Shown: positions 36,876 to 45,449, numbered from the stretch's first letter. The stretch is 64,000 nt of DNA from Paenibacillus_D tarimensis_A (GCA_041281825.1 CP166298.1:1116001-1180000); one strand, 5' to 3'. A program made the numbers and translations. Notes: generated by a model from the sequence alone, not told the origin.

Positions 36876-38298
36876 CGAATCCCGCTCCTTCCTGTTCTTT
36901 CTCCCCGCTTAGATTGGCTTCGGCCAGCGCATCGGCGCCCCGGCTGAGGAGAGAAGCAAACGCGTCGTCGATCGTTTTTGCTTCGGATACGGCGGCGTTT
37001 ATTTCCTCGTCCGCAATTGCATTGAAGCTGCTGCGAAATCCTTTCGGATACCAGTGTGTCGATTCCATCGTCATCGGATTCAGCTTGTAGAAGGCTTCCA
37101 GGTTCACTCCGTTAGCGTTCACTTCATAACCGGTGCGGGATTGCAGCTCAGTCGACGTATTCGAGCGGATCTTCGCCGCTTCTTCGCTGTGTACATATTT
37201 AATAAATTCCCATGCCATACTCGTCTGGGAGGAAGCCGCACTGACCGCAAAAATTTGCGAAACGGTGTACGTACTCGTCATATCCGGCGTCGCAGCATCG
37301 ACAGGCGCTGTCACGACCCCCCAGTTGATCTGCTGAAGCTGCTGCTGTGTACCTGCACCGGCTCCACCGCCGCCTCCGCGGCCGGTGCCCATATTCATCA
37401 TATTGATCGTTATGGAGCTGTCCACAACCATTGCGGCCCGGCCTTGAAGGAAATAAATGCTGTCCCGGTTAAAGCGCATGCCTCCGCCGTTGCCTCCGCC
37501 CTGCGTCGCTACAGGCAAGGAAATCGTTTTGGACTTGTAGCCTTCAACCACGGACAGAAATATTTCCTTCCACTCCGGCTCGTTCATCATCAGCTCCGTC
37601 GCTTCCGCATTCAGATAATTCAACCCTTTGGCGGATGCGATATCCTGTATCAGCTCAAAAGCATTCTGAGCAAATATCGAGCCGGCCAAGCCGTATATTC
37701 TCGTCTCGTCATCCCCATCGGTCGGGAATCTTGCCGCCAGCTGCAGCACTTCTTCCCATGTCATGAAGTCCGTCGGTTCGGGAATGCCGTATTTGGCAAA
37801 CAAGTCTTTATTGTAAAAGAGTGCGTCCGTATTGAACGTCGGCGACAGGCCGTACAGCTTGCCTCCCCCGGCGTCCCGCAGCAATTGAAGAACCCCGTCG
37901 ACCATATTGTTCAGATCGAAGCCGCTCTGTTGAATGACCGATTCCAAATCATATAATCTTCCATCCGCTGCGAGCTGTTCATATTGCGTTAAAGAAAGCA
38001 TGATGATATCCGGCTGGTTGGCATCGATCAGATCGATCAATGCCTGCATCGGGTCCGCACTCTGCGCCGCATTCATAGTCGGGATAACCTCAAACTGCAC
38101 GTTCGGGTATTTGGCGGTAAAAATGTTGCCATAGGTCTGAAAGAAGGCTTGTTCATTCATATAGGCCACCTTCAAAGTAACCGGCGTATCGGGATCGATC
38201 GTCGTTGTTTCCGTGTTTGAATCCTTCGATCCGCAGCCGGCCAGCAGCAGAGCCAGCAAAATGCTGATAATAAGACTTTTACTGTACTTCCGTGTCAT
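36847..38298 (-). CDS. Extracellular solute-binding lipoprotein (family 1) leading the export operon
   Basis: The 483-residue protein has a lipoprotein signal (LLLAGC, Cys22) and a family 1 solute-binding fold: VTLKVAYMNEQAFFQTYGNI, FTAKYPNVQFEVIP, DIIMLSLTQYEQLAADGRLY, GLSPTFNTDALFYNKDLF. A glycine-rich insert (GTGRGGGGGAGAG near residue 310) is unusual. There are no importer permease genes of the sugar type nearby; instead MacAB-like export genes follow in overlapping order, so it may act as an extracellular sensor for the exporter (inference). Confidence 0.88.
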   Translation of the reverse strand: MTRKYSKSLIISILLALLLAGCGSKDSNTETTTIDPDTPVTLKVAYMNEQAFFQTYGNIFTAKYPNVQFEVIPTMNAAQSADPMQALIDLIDANQPDIIMLSLTQYEQLAADGRLYDLESVIQQSGFDLNNMVDGVLQLLRDAGGGKLYGLSPTFNTDALFYNKDLFAKYGIPEPTDFMTWEEVLQLAARFPTDGDDETRIYGLAGSIFAQNAFELIQDIASAKGLNYLNAEATELMMNEPEWKEIFLSVVEGYKSKTISLPVATQGGGNGGGMRFNRDSIYFLQGRAAMVVDSSITINMMNMGTGRGGGGGAGAGTQQQLQQINWGVVTAPVDAATPDMTSTYTVSQIFAVSAASSQTSMAWEFIKYVHSEEAAKIRSNTSTELQSRTGYEVNANGVNLEAFYKLNPMTMESTHWYPKGFRSSFNAIADEEINAAVSEAKTIDDAFASLLSRGADALAEANLSGEKEQEGAGFGVQGIFISR

Positions 38299-38345
38299 TG
38301 CTTTTTCCCCTTTCGGTTTAATCTCATTTTAAAGCTCCTCCATCT

Positions 38346-38396
38346 TGTCAAAAGTCTCTTAGAATTGTCTTAGGGAAGCTTAAAGCAACCTTAAAA
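38346..38396 (-). promoter_or_regulatory. Promoter of the SBP-MacAB-ECF operon with four TAAG direct repeats
   Basis: On the minus strand TAAG occurs four times, 11, 10 and 11 bases apart (CTTA on the plus strand within 38357-38393), immediately upstream of a TTGACA -35 (38346-38351). The -10 is poor. Phased repeats of this kind are typical of OmpR/PhoB-type response-regulator binding. The core TTTAAGCTTCCC (38373-38384) is repeated exactly at 44892-44903 before the OmpR-type regulator gene. Confidence 0.6.
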
Positions 38397-38458
38397 CGAA
38401 CTGCTTCCCGGCTGGGAGGGGCCTCTTTACAACATAACCAAATTTAAGGGAGAAGATA

Positions 38459-38905
38459 TGCCCAAGATAGGAATGGAATACAAGCGCCGGGCAAAAGTCA
38501 TTAACGTCGCGTTGACATGCATTAGCATACATGGGGTGGATAGCATGACTCAGGATAAGGTTGCGGAGTGTGCAGGCTGCTCTAAAGGAGTAACAGTATG
38601 AAGATCGAATCGGAAATTAGTAACACCATGACAGCCGGGGAAATAGTAAACGTTACGATGAAGCATATTTTACCGCCGTACCAGGTTGACACTGAGTCGC
38701 CGTGGGGTGGAAAAGATGTTTTGTCCCTAGATCAAGCGAGGCTTTTTGTGCAGTTTTTCTCTAAAGCTGCGTTGGATCGCAAATTGCTAAAAGTTATCTG
38801 ACCGATCTCCATGGCATAGCCAGGATTTTTAATTACGGTAATCGGACGGGAGATATGTCTATAGAGGATTCACAATACGCGGCGTATGGGCTGTTTTCGA
38901 TGGTA
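38459..38905 (+). pseudogene. Decayed second copy of the TetR-family regulator
   Basis: From ATG 38459 the sequence follows the intact gene at 24870 (MPKIGMEYKRRAKVINVALT ...) for 47 codons to SKGV. It then has a deletion of ~25 codons, a frameshift, a second readable part (MKIESEISNTMTAGEIVNVT ... LDQARLFVQFFSKAALDRKL), another frameshift, and fading homology up to about 38905. The ~50 bases before the start are also duplicated. Clearly non-functional. Confidence 0.88.
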
Positions 38906-39136
38906 AGTCTTCCATCGTTTCCTTGAATTATTTCTGGAAAACGGTTGGAAACCGGTGAAAGAACCCATTTCATTATACTTACCGGGCAAGGACAAGCCTG
39001 TTTTGGAGTGTGCCCGAGGATATTCAAATGCCAGTGGCAGTCCTTTGAAGGAAAAGGATTTGAGCTCCTTATTACGATCTGCCGCTGGTGCGAAGGGGTG
39101 AAGGCCCCCTCCCATCAGCGGTTTTGTTTATTTCCG
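38906..39136 (+). other. Decayed intergenic stretch ending in a plus-strand hairpin
   Basis: I recognise no gene. A frame reading ISLYLPGKDKPVLECARGYS is open but lacks a start. At 39080-39128 an imperfect stem (ccgctgg ... ccatcagcgg) is followed by TTTTGTTT, oriented as a terminator for plus-strand transcription. The same hairpin is duplicated at 30684-30725. Confidence 0.4.
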
Positions 39137-40879
39137 TCACTTGGTTAAGTGTTTCAGAATGTTTCTGAAAAGCTCCGCGCCTGATAGCTCCTTCTTTTTA
39201 ATATTTTGGAGAATCTCAATGGCTTGCCGGGCAATATCCGGGTTGTTCGGCTCTCCTCCGTTCGGATACGTAAACAATTGATGAAGTATAGAGAAATTGC
39301 CGGCAATATCAACATAGATCTCCGCCGCTTCTTCTAACAACGCTCGTATTTGCTTATCGGATTCGTCAATATCAGGCCAACTCGTGTGTATCTCCTTCAG
39401 GAATTCCACCGCATACCTGCGCCCATCTGTATAAACCGCAATGTTGTAGGCATTGCCATTCGGTTCTACCGTCCCCTCTTGAAATGCTTTACACCAAACA
39501 TCATAGGCGCTCAGTCCTTTGATTGACGAAGGTTCGATTTCTTTCCCATCGTAATGATCCACGATCATTTGAAGCGCATTATTCAGCCTGTCACGCTGAT
39601 TCACGTCAAATGAATCCTCAATGGCCAAAACAAAAATCTCTTCCAATATGCTGCGTCCAAGATTTTCATAAGGCAGCGTCTCTTGTCTCCCGCACTCATC
39701 GGCATACAATACTCTCTGTTCATCATCGTATCCGTAAAAAATGCCAAACTCGGGGTAGAAGATATCCCATGCCAGTACGGGGTAACCCCGATCCAAAGAG
39801 CGGTGGATCAAGTCAAGCGCTTCCGGCAGAGCTTGATGAATTTGCCGTTTTTCCATCGCTTCTTTTTGCATCAAAGCAGGATCAACGAAATTCGTGTTAA
39901 CATTAATAAACGGTTTCATCCCATCGACAGCATTGGCTCGGCACCCTATGTTTTGCAATCCTCTTTTCAGCACATCTCCAAAATCAAACGCCGTCGGACC
40001 GGCAATATGAACGCTCTCCGGCACGATGTTAATACGAAACGCATGGCCGGTATAGCCCATCACCAGGGGGTAGGACAGCTTTTTATCAGTGTATTTTATG
40101 ATGGTGTTAAGCGCATCTGCAACTGTAGTCCACGTTCTTACCTCCCCCAATGTCTCATTGTTTGGCAAAATCACTTTTTTCATCTTTCCCATATCCTTTC
40201 TCGTCCTGACATAGTGATCAACTGTGATGCGGATTTTCTCTTGAATCACCTTTTTTCGGGAACGTGACAGGATTTGGTACACATTGGCTGAAGAAAGCTG
40301 AAACAGCTTGGCGATATCCTGCGGCGACAATTGATCAAAGAAATGGGACTCCACGATTTGCCTTTCGCGCAGGTTGAGACAGCCAATAATTGACGTTAAC
40401 GTTTCAAGGGTTTCTTTCTGCACCAACCGTTCTTCAGGAACGCCTTCTCTTGCCGCCAACTCTTCTGCGGAACGGTTGAGACGGCGCATAATAATGTCCA
40501 AATCGTTCCACTCATCCGCTTCACCGTCCCTTCCGGTCCCGGACGAACCCAACTCGGTAAAGGTCCGTTCCTTCGCGGCGGACACCTTTTTCAACTTGGT
40601 CAGTGCCTGATTTCGTACAATACGATTCATCCACGGAAGAAATCGTTCCGCATCCATTAATTTCCCAAGATGCATAAATGCCCGAATCAAAGCCTCCTGC
40701 ACAATATCCTCCGCCAGAAAGGATTCCTGTGTGATGGTTCTGGCGTAACCATACACCTTGGCACGATGCCGCCTGACCAACTCGCCAAATGCTTCCCGCA
40801 CTCCTGCTTGAGCAAGTTTTACCAAATCGCTGTCTTCCATCCAATCCCATCTTTTTTGTTGACCATTCCGGCTATTCAA
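39137..40879 (-). CDS. ECF-type sigma factor fused to a papain-fold-like domain, paralogue 2
   Basis: The ~580-residue product has region 2 (DLVKLAQAGVREAFGELVRR, EDIVQEALIRAFMHLG) and region 4 (LNLRERQIVESHFFDQLSPQ then DIAKLFQLSSANVYQILSRS). The long C-terminal domain contains YPVLAWDIFYPEFGIFYGYD DEQ, then LPYENLG and GGEPNNPDIARQAIEIL. It matches the protein at 27502 over its whole length. TTG 40879 is chosen because gaggaggag is 7 bases upstream; a GTG at 40909 is in frame but lacks a site. It would act as a sigma factor whose tail may bind a ligand (inference). Confidence 0.8.
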   Translation of the reverse strand: MNSRNGQQKRWDWMEDSDLVKLAQAGVREAFGELVRRHRAKVYGYARTITQESFLAEDIVQEALIRAFMHLGKLMDAERFLPWMNRIVRNQALTKLKKVSAAKERTFTELGSSGTGRDGEADEWNDLDIIMRRLNRSAEELAAREGVPEERLVQKETLETLTSIIGCLNLRERQIVESHFFDQLSPQDIAKLFQLSSANVYQILSRSRKKVIQEKIRITVDHYVRTRKDMGKMKKVILPNNETLGEVRTWTTVADALNTIIKYTDKKLSYPLVMGYTGHAFRINIVPESVHIAGPTAFDFGDVLKRGLQNIGCRANAVDGMKPFINVNTNFVDPALMQKEAMEKRQIHQALPEALDLIHRSLDRGYPVLAWDIFYPEFGIFYGYDDEQRVLYADECGRQETLPYENLGRSILEEIFVLAIEDSFDVNQRDRLNNALQMIVDHYDGKEIEPSSIKGLSAYDVWCKAFQEGTVEPNGNAYNIAVYTDGRRYAVEFLKEIHTSWPDIDESDKQIRALLEEAAEIYVDIAGNFSILHQLFTYPNGGEPNNPDIARQAIEILQNIKKKELSGAELFRNILKHLTK

Positions 40880-41057
40880 GAAAAGCTCCTCCTCAAACAG
40901 TTGACTCACTATATTGACTTAAGAGTAACATCTTTTCTGACATATCGGCTGAGAGATTTTTTCGCTGTTTTTTTCTAAATGGGAAAGGCAGGAGATATAA
41001 AGATACTGTCGAAAAAGTTTGATACAAAAGAAAAGAGATTCGAACAGGAGGAGAACG

Positions 41058-41243
41058 GTGGAATCTGCACAGCAGGTGAAAGTTATCTCGAGTATGCAAC
41101 CGGGAGATATAGAGGCATTCAATCTACTTGTCAGGACATGACGACAGCGGGCGCAGGAATGGGCAATGCGAATCGTTCACGCGGAACATTTGGGGGAAGC
41201 GTCGGATAGTATGAACCTTTTACACGTAACAGGAAGCTTTTGA
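41058..41243 (+). pseudogene. 5' relic of another sigma-factor gene
   Basis: Behind aggaggag, GTG 41058 opens ESAQQVKVISSMQPGDIEAF NLLVR and stops after 27 codons. A neighbouring frame continues the homology as AQEWAMRIVHAEHLGEASDS to a stop at 41243. This is the first half of sigma region 2 (GDIEAFNLLV ... WAMRIVHxEHLxE) with a frameshift, and nothing beyond. It is divergent from the paralogue at 39137-40879. Confidence 0.65.
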
Positions 41244-41291
41244 AATAAATCATAAGAAAATATTGTCAACGAATATACGAGGAGGGTTGTT

Positions 41292-41903
41292 ATGGGGATT
41301 AACTCCATAAAATTGACGGATAACCGAAAAGTTTTTAAAACTGTCTACCAACTTAAACCGGACATTGTTATCATTCACGAGATTCCTAACTTGAACTTCT
41401 TGGTGATTGAAACTGTAGGCAGAAGAGAAGACTTGGTTAAGGAAGAGCCCACACTTATTTGGTTATTTTCCAGGCTACAGAATCAGTTAAGAATACTCAC
41501 TTCGAAACGGATGTAATATAATTTCCGGCATATGCCATTTGAAATGATTTGGCATGAGCAGCAACCCGATGGCTTATGGACACGCACCGTCATGGTGCAG
41601 GTTCCGGAGCAGATTAACCAGCTTCTCGTGGATGAGGCTGTTCACAACGTGAGAAACAAAAATAAAGGCGTGGATTTATGTGTGCCTTCATTCAAGCGCA
41701 TCTCTCAAGGAGTATGTGCGCACACTCTGCATCTTGGTCATTATGACAAGATTGCGAGCACGGAAAGCAAAATCATAAACACCGTCGGCTCCCAAGGTTA
41801 TCGTTGCCGGGGCGAGACTCGAGAAATATATATGAATCATCCGAACATGAATCTTGTTGAAAAATGGCAAACGATCGTCCGGGTTCCCATTGAACAGATA
41901 TAA
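41292..41903 (+). pseudogene. GyrI-like small-molecule-binding protein interrupted by one stop codon
   Basis: ATG 41292 behind gaggaggg opens a frame for 74 codons (IVIIHEIPNLNFLVIETVGR). TAA at 41514-41516 interrupts it. The same frame resumes at once with NFRHMPFEMIWHEQQPDGLW and ends VEKWQTIVRVPIEQI at 41903. Together the parts (~203 residues) form one GyrI-like protein (pattern EIYMNHPNMN near the end). A single nonsense change or a sequence error separates them. Confidence 0.75.
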
Positions 41904-41958
41904 GTTTCACCATAAACTCTTCGATGTCATGCTAACGAATATGTAGTGATGGTTAATT

Positions 41959-42171
41959 TTATTTTACGTAGGAGTTACTGCTTCCTCTCATTCCTCCAAG
42001 AATAATGCTATACCCATCCGGATCCAAAATTTGAGCATTCAAAAAGTGCTCGTCTTGCAATCCCCAGTTGTTCACCTCATCGCATCCTAATAATTGCTGT
42101 ACCATTCGATCGACTTCAAATCGAAAACAAACGGGCGGCCGGTCAGCGATGCGAAGTTTGAGCAGGCTGCC
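41959..42171 (-). pseudogene. 3' fragment of a VOC (glyoxalase/bleomycin-resistance-like) gene
   Basis: The minus strand reads SLLKLRIADRPPVCFRFEVD then LQDEHFLNAQILDPDGYSII and ends GGMRGSSNSYVK. The DPDGYSI motif is typical of the C-terminal VOC strand. A stop codon precedes the first residue and no start is present, so only the last ~70 codons survive. The remaining gap to 42292 shows no gene. Confidence 0.6.
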
Positions 42172-42292
42172 TCATCGGTTCAACTGAAGCGGAAGTAAAG
42201 CTTATGAGCTGGCAGGGAACGGACCGATACATAATTGTTCCAGAAGTTGGTGCATAATAGAATTATTCCTTATGTCAACAGGAGGGTTCAGG

Positions 42293-42643
42293 ATGAACAA
42301 CCAAGGCCAACCGATTAACAGCCAGCAGATTTCCTATGAGCAGTTTCAGGATCAGGTTCAAAAACAGCAGGAGCTCGAACGGCAGCAGGCGCAGCAGGCG
42401 CTTCGCAACGTCGGAATCGACTCCCGCTCCCAGCAGGTGAATCAAGTCTTGATCGAGCTGCAGAATATCCAGCGTGAGCTTGCCCTTGCCGAAAATCAAA
42501 TTCAAATGCAGATGGACGCGCAGAAACGGCAAATCCAAAACATCCAGCAGCGTCTGCAGCAAACGGAGCAGCAGGTAAAAGCGACGATGGCGGCAGCCAG
42601 CGCTCCTGCTTCGGTTCAATCGATCACCTCCTTTACACAATAA
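42293..42643 (+). CDS. Small glutamine-rich coiled-coil protein
   Basis: The 116-residue cytoplasmic protein has 30% Gln, with heptad-like segments (VNQVLIELQNIQRELALAEN; DAQKRQIQNIQQRLQQTEQQ) predicted to form coiled coils. There is no signal peptide or membrane segment. ATG 42293 follows aggaggg; an in-frame ATG at 42272 is upstream of that site. No family recognised. A terminator follows, so it is monocistronic. Confidence 0.7.
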   Translation: MNNQGQPINSQQISYEQFQDQVQKQQELERQQAQQALRNVGIDSRSQQVNQVLIELQNIQRELALAENQIQMQMDAQKRQIQNIQQRLQQTEQQVKATMAAASAPASVQSITSFTQ

Positions 42644-42673
42644 GAAGCAGCGATGACAATTCCGCCTCGATAG

Positions 42674-42723
42674 GCGCCTCACCAAGTAAGCGGCAATCGC
42701 TCGTTGGGTAGAGGCGCATTTTT
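42674..42723 (+). terminator. Rho-independent terminator
   Basis: gcgcctcaccaa pairs with ttgggtagaggcgc around an 18-base loop, then ATTTTTA. Confidence 0.75.
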
Positions 42724-42820
42724 ATGGCTTACAGCGAACCGTCTGCTAAAGACAGCAGTTGGAAAACTCTTCGCTGCGCATGGGCAGAGTAGAAAAGAGA
42801 AATCCGTTGGTCGAGCTTTT

Positions 42821-44167
42821 TCAAATCAGCGGCAGCGTGACGGTCATGATCATCCCCGCGTTCGTATCGCTGTCCGCATGGATTTTGCCGTTATGGAGGG
42901 TAACGATCCATTTCGCAATGGCCAGACCTAAGCCGGTGCCGCCATCAGTGCGGTTGCGTACTTTATCGCCGCGGTAAAACCGTTCGAAGATTTGTGGAAG
43001 CTCTGCGGCAGGGATACCGATTCCGTTATCCTTCACCTGGATCAGCACGGCATTGGCCGACTTTATGCAGCTGATATGGATGGTTCCTTGTTCCCTCGTA
43101 TATTTGATGGCATTGTCCAAAATAATCAGCAGGAGCTGCTGCAGCCGTTCTTCATCGCCGCTTACGACGGCGCCCGAATCCGCCTCCCAGGTCAGTTCTA
43201 TTCGCTTCAAGGCGGCCAGCGGGGCAAATTGCCTGGCGGCGTGAATGATGATGCCGTCTATCGCCAGCGGCTTCATCTGCAGCTCCATTCGTTCCGCATC
43301 CGATTGCGTCAATGTCAGCAGACCGTTCACCAGCTTCTTCATCCGGCGGATCTCTTTCAGAATCGTCGATATTTCTCTGCTGTCCTGCTCGATCGTATGG
43401 TCCGGGTGGCGCAGCAGTAATTCGGTATGCGTGTGTAACACCGCGAGCGGCGTCCGCAGCTCATGAGACGCATCGGCGATAAATTGCTGCTGTTTATTCC
43501 ATGAAGAACGGATCGGTACAAGCGCTTTGTCAGCCAAGTATAGGCCGGCGATTACCGAAATGCCTCCGCCAATGACAATGCCGAATATAATCAGCCCCAG
43601 CACGGTATTGAGCATATTGACCTCCGTGTTGATGTTCGAAACGAGCTGATAATGGCCGACCTCAATTGCAGGTTCGACGCCGATCCGGAGAGCCGGCATA
43701 TCCGGCGCGGCCATGACATTCAATATACGGTAAGCTGCGCCGTCATAACGGAACGTGAACGGCTTCGTATGATGCAGCAAGCGGCCGAGCTTTTCGATCA
43801 TCCCGGAAGGGTACTGCTCTGCAACGAAATCTTCAATCAGCATCTGCTGCTGGTTCCACATCAATACATGGATGTTGCGGGCAAACCGTGAAATCACCTG
43901 TGGGGCCGGCGCGTTCCCCGTTCCGGGCTCAAACCGGAAGCCCGGCATTCCTTCCTGAATCCGGGCGTCTATCGCGTCGGGATTAAAAAATTGAACACGC
44001 GGAACCACTATGTTGTATATTTGGGCCCGATTCTGCATCGTTCGGTCGATCTGGCTCATGATTTCCGTGCGCAGATATAGGTACATGCCGCTGCCAAGCG
44101 AGGCAAGAATTACAAACAGGACGGAGGCGTTGAGCAGTGTGAGTCTAATTCTTGTTTTTTGAAACAT
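42821..44167 (-). CDS. Sensor histidine kinase, EnvZ/PhoR type
   Basis: The 448-residue protein has two transmembrane helices (LLNASVLFVILASLGSGMYL at 11-30; LGLIIFGIVIGGGISVIAGL near 190) around a ~155-residue extracellular sensor. The H box FIADASHELRTPLAV (His235) follows, then N box ILDNAIKYT, G1 VKDNGIGIP, and G2 GGTGLGLAI. It is co-transcribed with, and overlaps by 23 bases, the OmpR-type regulator gene. It phosphorylates that regulator. Stimulus unknown; the promoter evidence links it to the export operon at 30.9-38.3 kb. Confidence 0.95.
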   Translation of the reverse strand: MFQKTRIRLTLLNASVLFVILASLGSGMYLYLRTEIMSQIDRTMQNRAQIYNIVVPRVQFFNPDAIDARIQEGMPGFRFEPGTGNAPAPQVISRFARNIHVLMWNQQQMLIEDFVAEQYPSGMIEKLGRLLHHTKPFTFRYDGAAYRILNVMAAPDMPALRIGVEPAIEVGHYQLVSNINTEVNMLNTVLGLIIFGIVIGGGISVIAGLYLADKALVPIRSSWNKQQQFIADASHELRTPLAVLHTHTELLLRHPDHTIEQDSREISTILKEIRRMKKLVNGLLTLTQSDAERMELQMKPLAIDGIIIHAARQFAPLAALKRIELTWEADSGAVVSGDEERLQQLLLIILDNAIKYTREQGTIHISCIKSANAVLIQVKDNGIGIPAAELPQIFERFYRGDKVRNRTDGGTGLGLAIAKWIVTLHNGKIHADSDTNAGMIMTVTLPLI

Positions 44168-44843
44168 TGCGGTTCCCCTTGACCATATAACCGGCGCCCC
44201 GGATGGTTTGAATCAAATCCTGACATTGATGAGGCGCCAGCTTCTTTCGTAAGTAATGGACATACAAATCGACGATCCCGATCGCCGCGTCCGTCTCAAA
44301 TCCCCAGATCCGATCGAGGATTTGTTCCCGCGTCAAAATCTGATTCCGGTTAATCAGAAGAAATTCGAGCAATTCATATTCTTTGGCAGATAGCTTGAGT
44401 GGTTCGCCGTCTATGTACCCTTCCTGCATTTTCGGACGAATTGTAATCCGGTCGCAGCAGATATCGCCAAGCTCGCTTAGCGCCCCGTGTCTGCGCAGAA
44501 TGGCCCGCGAACGCGCGAGCAGCTCCGGAAACGCAACGGGCTTGACCACGTAATCATCCGCTCCCGCATCCAGACCCTGCACCCGCTTCTCAACCGCATC
44601 CACAGCCGTGAGCAGCAGGATCGGCGTCATAATCTGCTGTGATCTTAAATGATGAATGAAAGAAATGCCGCTCACCCCAGGCAGCATCAGGTCTAAAATA
44701 ATGAGATCGGAGACGTTCTGCTCCGCGAGAAACAACCCTTCGTCTCCCCGCAGACTTTCATGCACGGTAAACCCTTCCTCCCGAAATACGGAGGAGATCG
44801 CATGGATCAAGGAAACATCGTCTTCTACCACCAAAACCTGCAT
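44145..44843 (-). CDS. Response regulator, OmpR/PhoB family
   Basis: The 232-residue protein has a receiver domain (acidic pocket VEDD, phosphoacceptor Asp51 in LIILDLMLPG, conserved Lys in YVVKPVA) and a C-terminal winged helix (LKLSAKEYELLEFLLINRNQ ... VDLYVHYLRKKL ... IQTIRGAGYMVKG). Its own promoter carries TAA-type repeats including TTTAAGCTTCCC, so it is probably autoregulated. Confidence 0.95.
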   Translation of the reverse strand: MQVLVVEDDVSLIHAISSVFREEGFTVHESLRGDEGLFLAEQNVSDLIILDLMLPGVSGISFIHHLRSQQIMTPILLLTAVDAVEKRVQGLDAGADDYVVKPVAFPELLARSRAILRRHGALSELGDICCDRITIRPKMQEGYIDGEPLKLSAKEYELLEFLLINRNQILTREQILDRIWGFETDAAIGIVDLYVHYLRKKLAPHQCQDLIQTIRGAGYMVKGNRNVSKNKN

Positions 44844-44891
44844 CGTAATCCTACCTTTCCCGCTGGATCATCATTCCTTTCAGTATAAACG

Positions 44892-44950
44892 GGGAAGCTT
44901 AAAATCAGATTAGATTTTAGGCGAAGCAAAATATTCGGTTGCGGAATATT
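44892..44950 (-). promoter_or_regulatory. Regulator promoter region: shared TTTAAGCTTCCC box and an inverted repeat
   Basis: Upstream of the OmpR-type gene the minus strand carries CTAAAATCTAATCTGATTTT followed by AAGCTTCCC. The 12-mer TTTAAGCTTCCC (44892-44903) equals that at 38373-38384. Just beyond, aatattc and gaatatt (44930-44936, 44944-44950) form an inverted repeat that could serve either this gene or the divergent small gene at 45017. Confidence 0.5.
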
Positions 44951-45016
44951 CGCTCAGTCGAATACGTCCCTTCGGTCATACTATACCTTACAATCTCTTT
45001 ATCGAAGGGTGATAGC

Positions 45017-45175
45017 ATGATTCGCTCGAATGTGAAGACGTATCGATTCCGTATTGGCAAGAACCATTTCATCATTATTAAAGTTAACCAGTTGGCTGCA
45101 GGAAGAACGGAAATAGGAAATGTATTGGCCAGCAATGCTGTTAATGTGCAGATCCTGAAGAAAAAAAGAAGATAA
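45017..45175 (+). CDS. Small basic protein of unknown function
   Basis: The 52-residue product (MIRSNVKTYRFRIGKNHFII ... NAVNVQILKKKRR) is basic, without a membrane helix. Start ATG 45017 with gaaggg 7 bases upstream. It is followed at 45225 by another small gene with a better site, and the two probably form an operon. No family recognised; size and composition recall small spore proteins, but that is a guess. Confidence 0.5.
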   Translation: MIRSNVKTYRFRIGKNHFIIIKVNQLAAGRTEIGNVLASNAVNVQILKKKRR

Positions 45176-45224
45176 ATGCCTCCCTGAGGAAATCTCTTCG
45201 GACTTTGCAGAGGAGGTGATTTCT

Positions 45225-45404
45225 ATGAGCAGAAAGAAAAAGGGGAAGGCAGTAAAGAATGTCAACACAGTCGATGTCGATAAGAGCCGAGTGAAATTTA
45301 AAGCGTCCCAGTCGGCCAGCGCTTATGTCGGCCAAGGGGGCAACGCGTTTGCCATCAACGCAAATGAACTTGGCAACATCCGTGTCCGTGCCGGGCAGCA
45401 GTAA
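45225..45404 (+). CDS. Small hypothetical protein, possible spore component
   Basis: The 59-residue product has a lysine-rich start (MSRKKKGKAVKNVNTVDVDK) and a Ser/Ala/Gly/Asn-rich end (SASAYVGQGGNAFAINANEL). The site aggaggtgat before ATG 45225 is essentially perfect, arguing for high expression. It lies 49 bases after the other small gene and is closed by a terminator. Function unknown. Confidence 0.6.
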   Translation: MSRKKKGKAVKNVNTVDVDKSRVKFKASQSASAYVGQGGNAFAINANELGNIRVRAGQQ

Positions 45405-45409
45405 AATGC

Positions 45410-45449
45410 AAAGGGCCTCGCAGAACGTTACTGCGTGGCCTTATTTTTG
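45410..45449 (+). terminator. Terminator between the small genes and the convergent ArsB-like gene
   Basis: Stem aagggcctcgcag / ctgcgtggcctt, 7-base loop, TATTTTT on the plus strand. The opposite strand has a weaker T run and may also be terminated here. Confidence 0.75.

Noticed and set aside
40979..41209. 76-residue plus-strand frame
   Set aside because: The good ribosome-binding site and sigma homology in this stretch belong to a different frame starting at GTG 41058.
44917..45335. Minus-strand small frames opposite the two small genes
   Set aside because: Weaker start signals than the plus-strand genes, which have good ribosome-binding sites and a terminator in the right direction.
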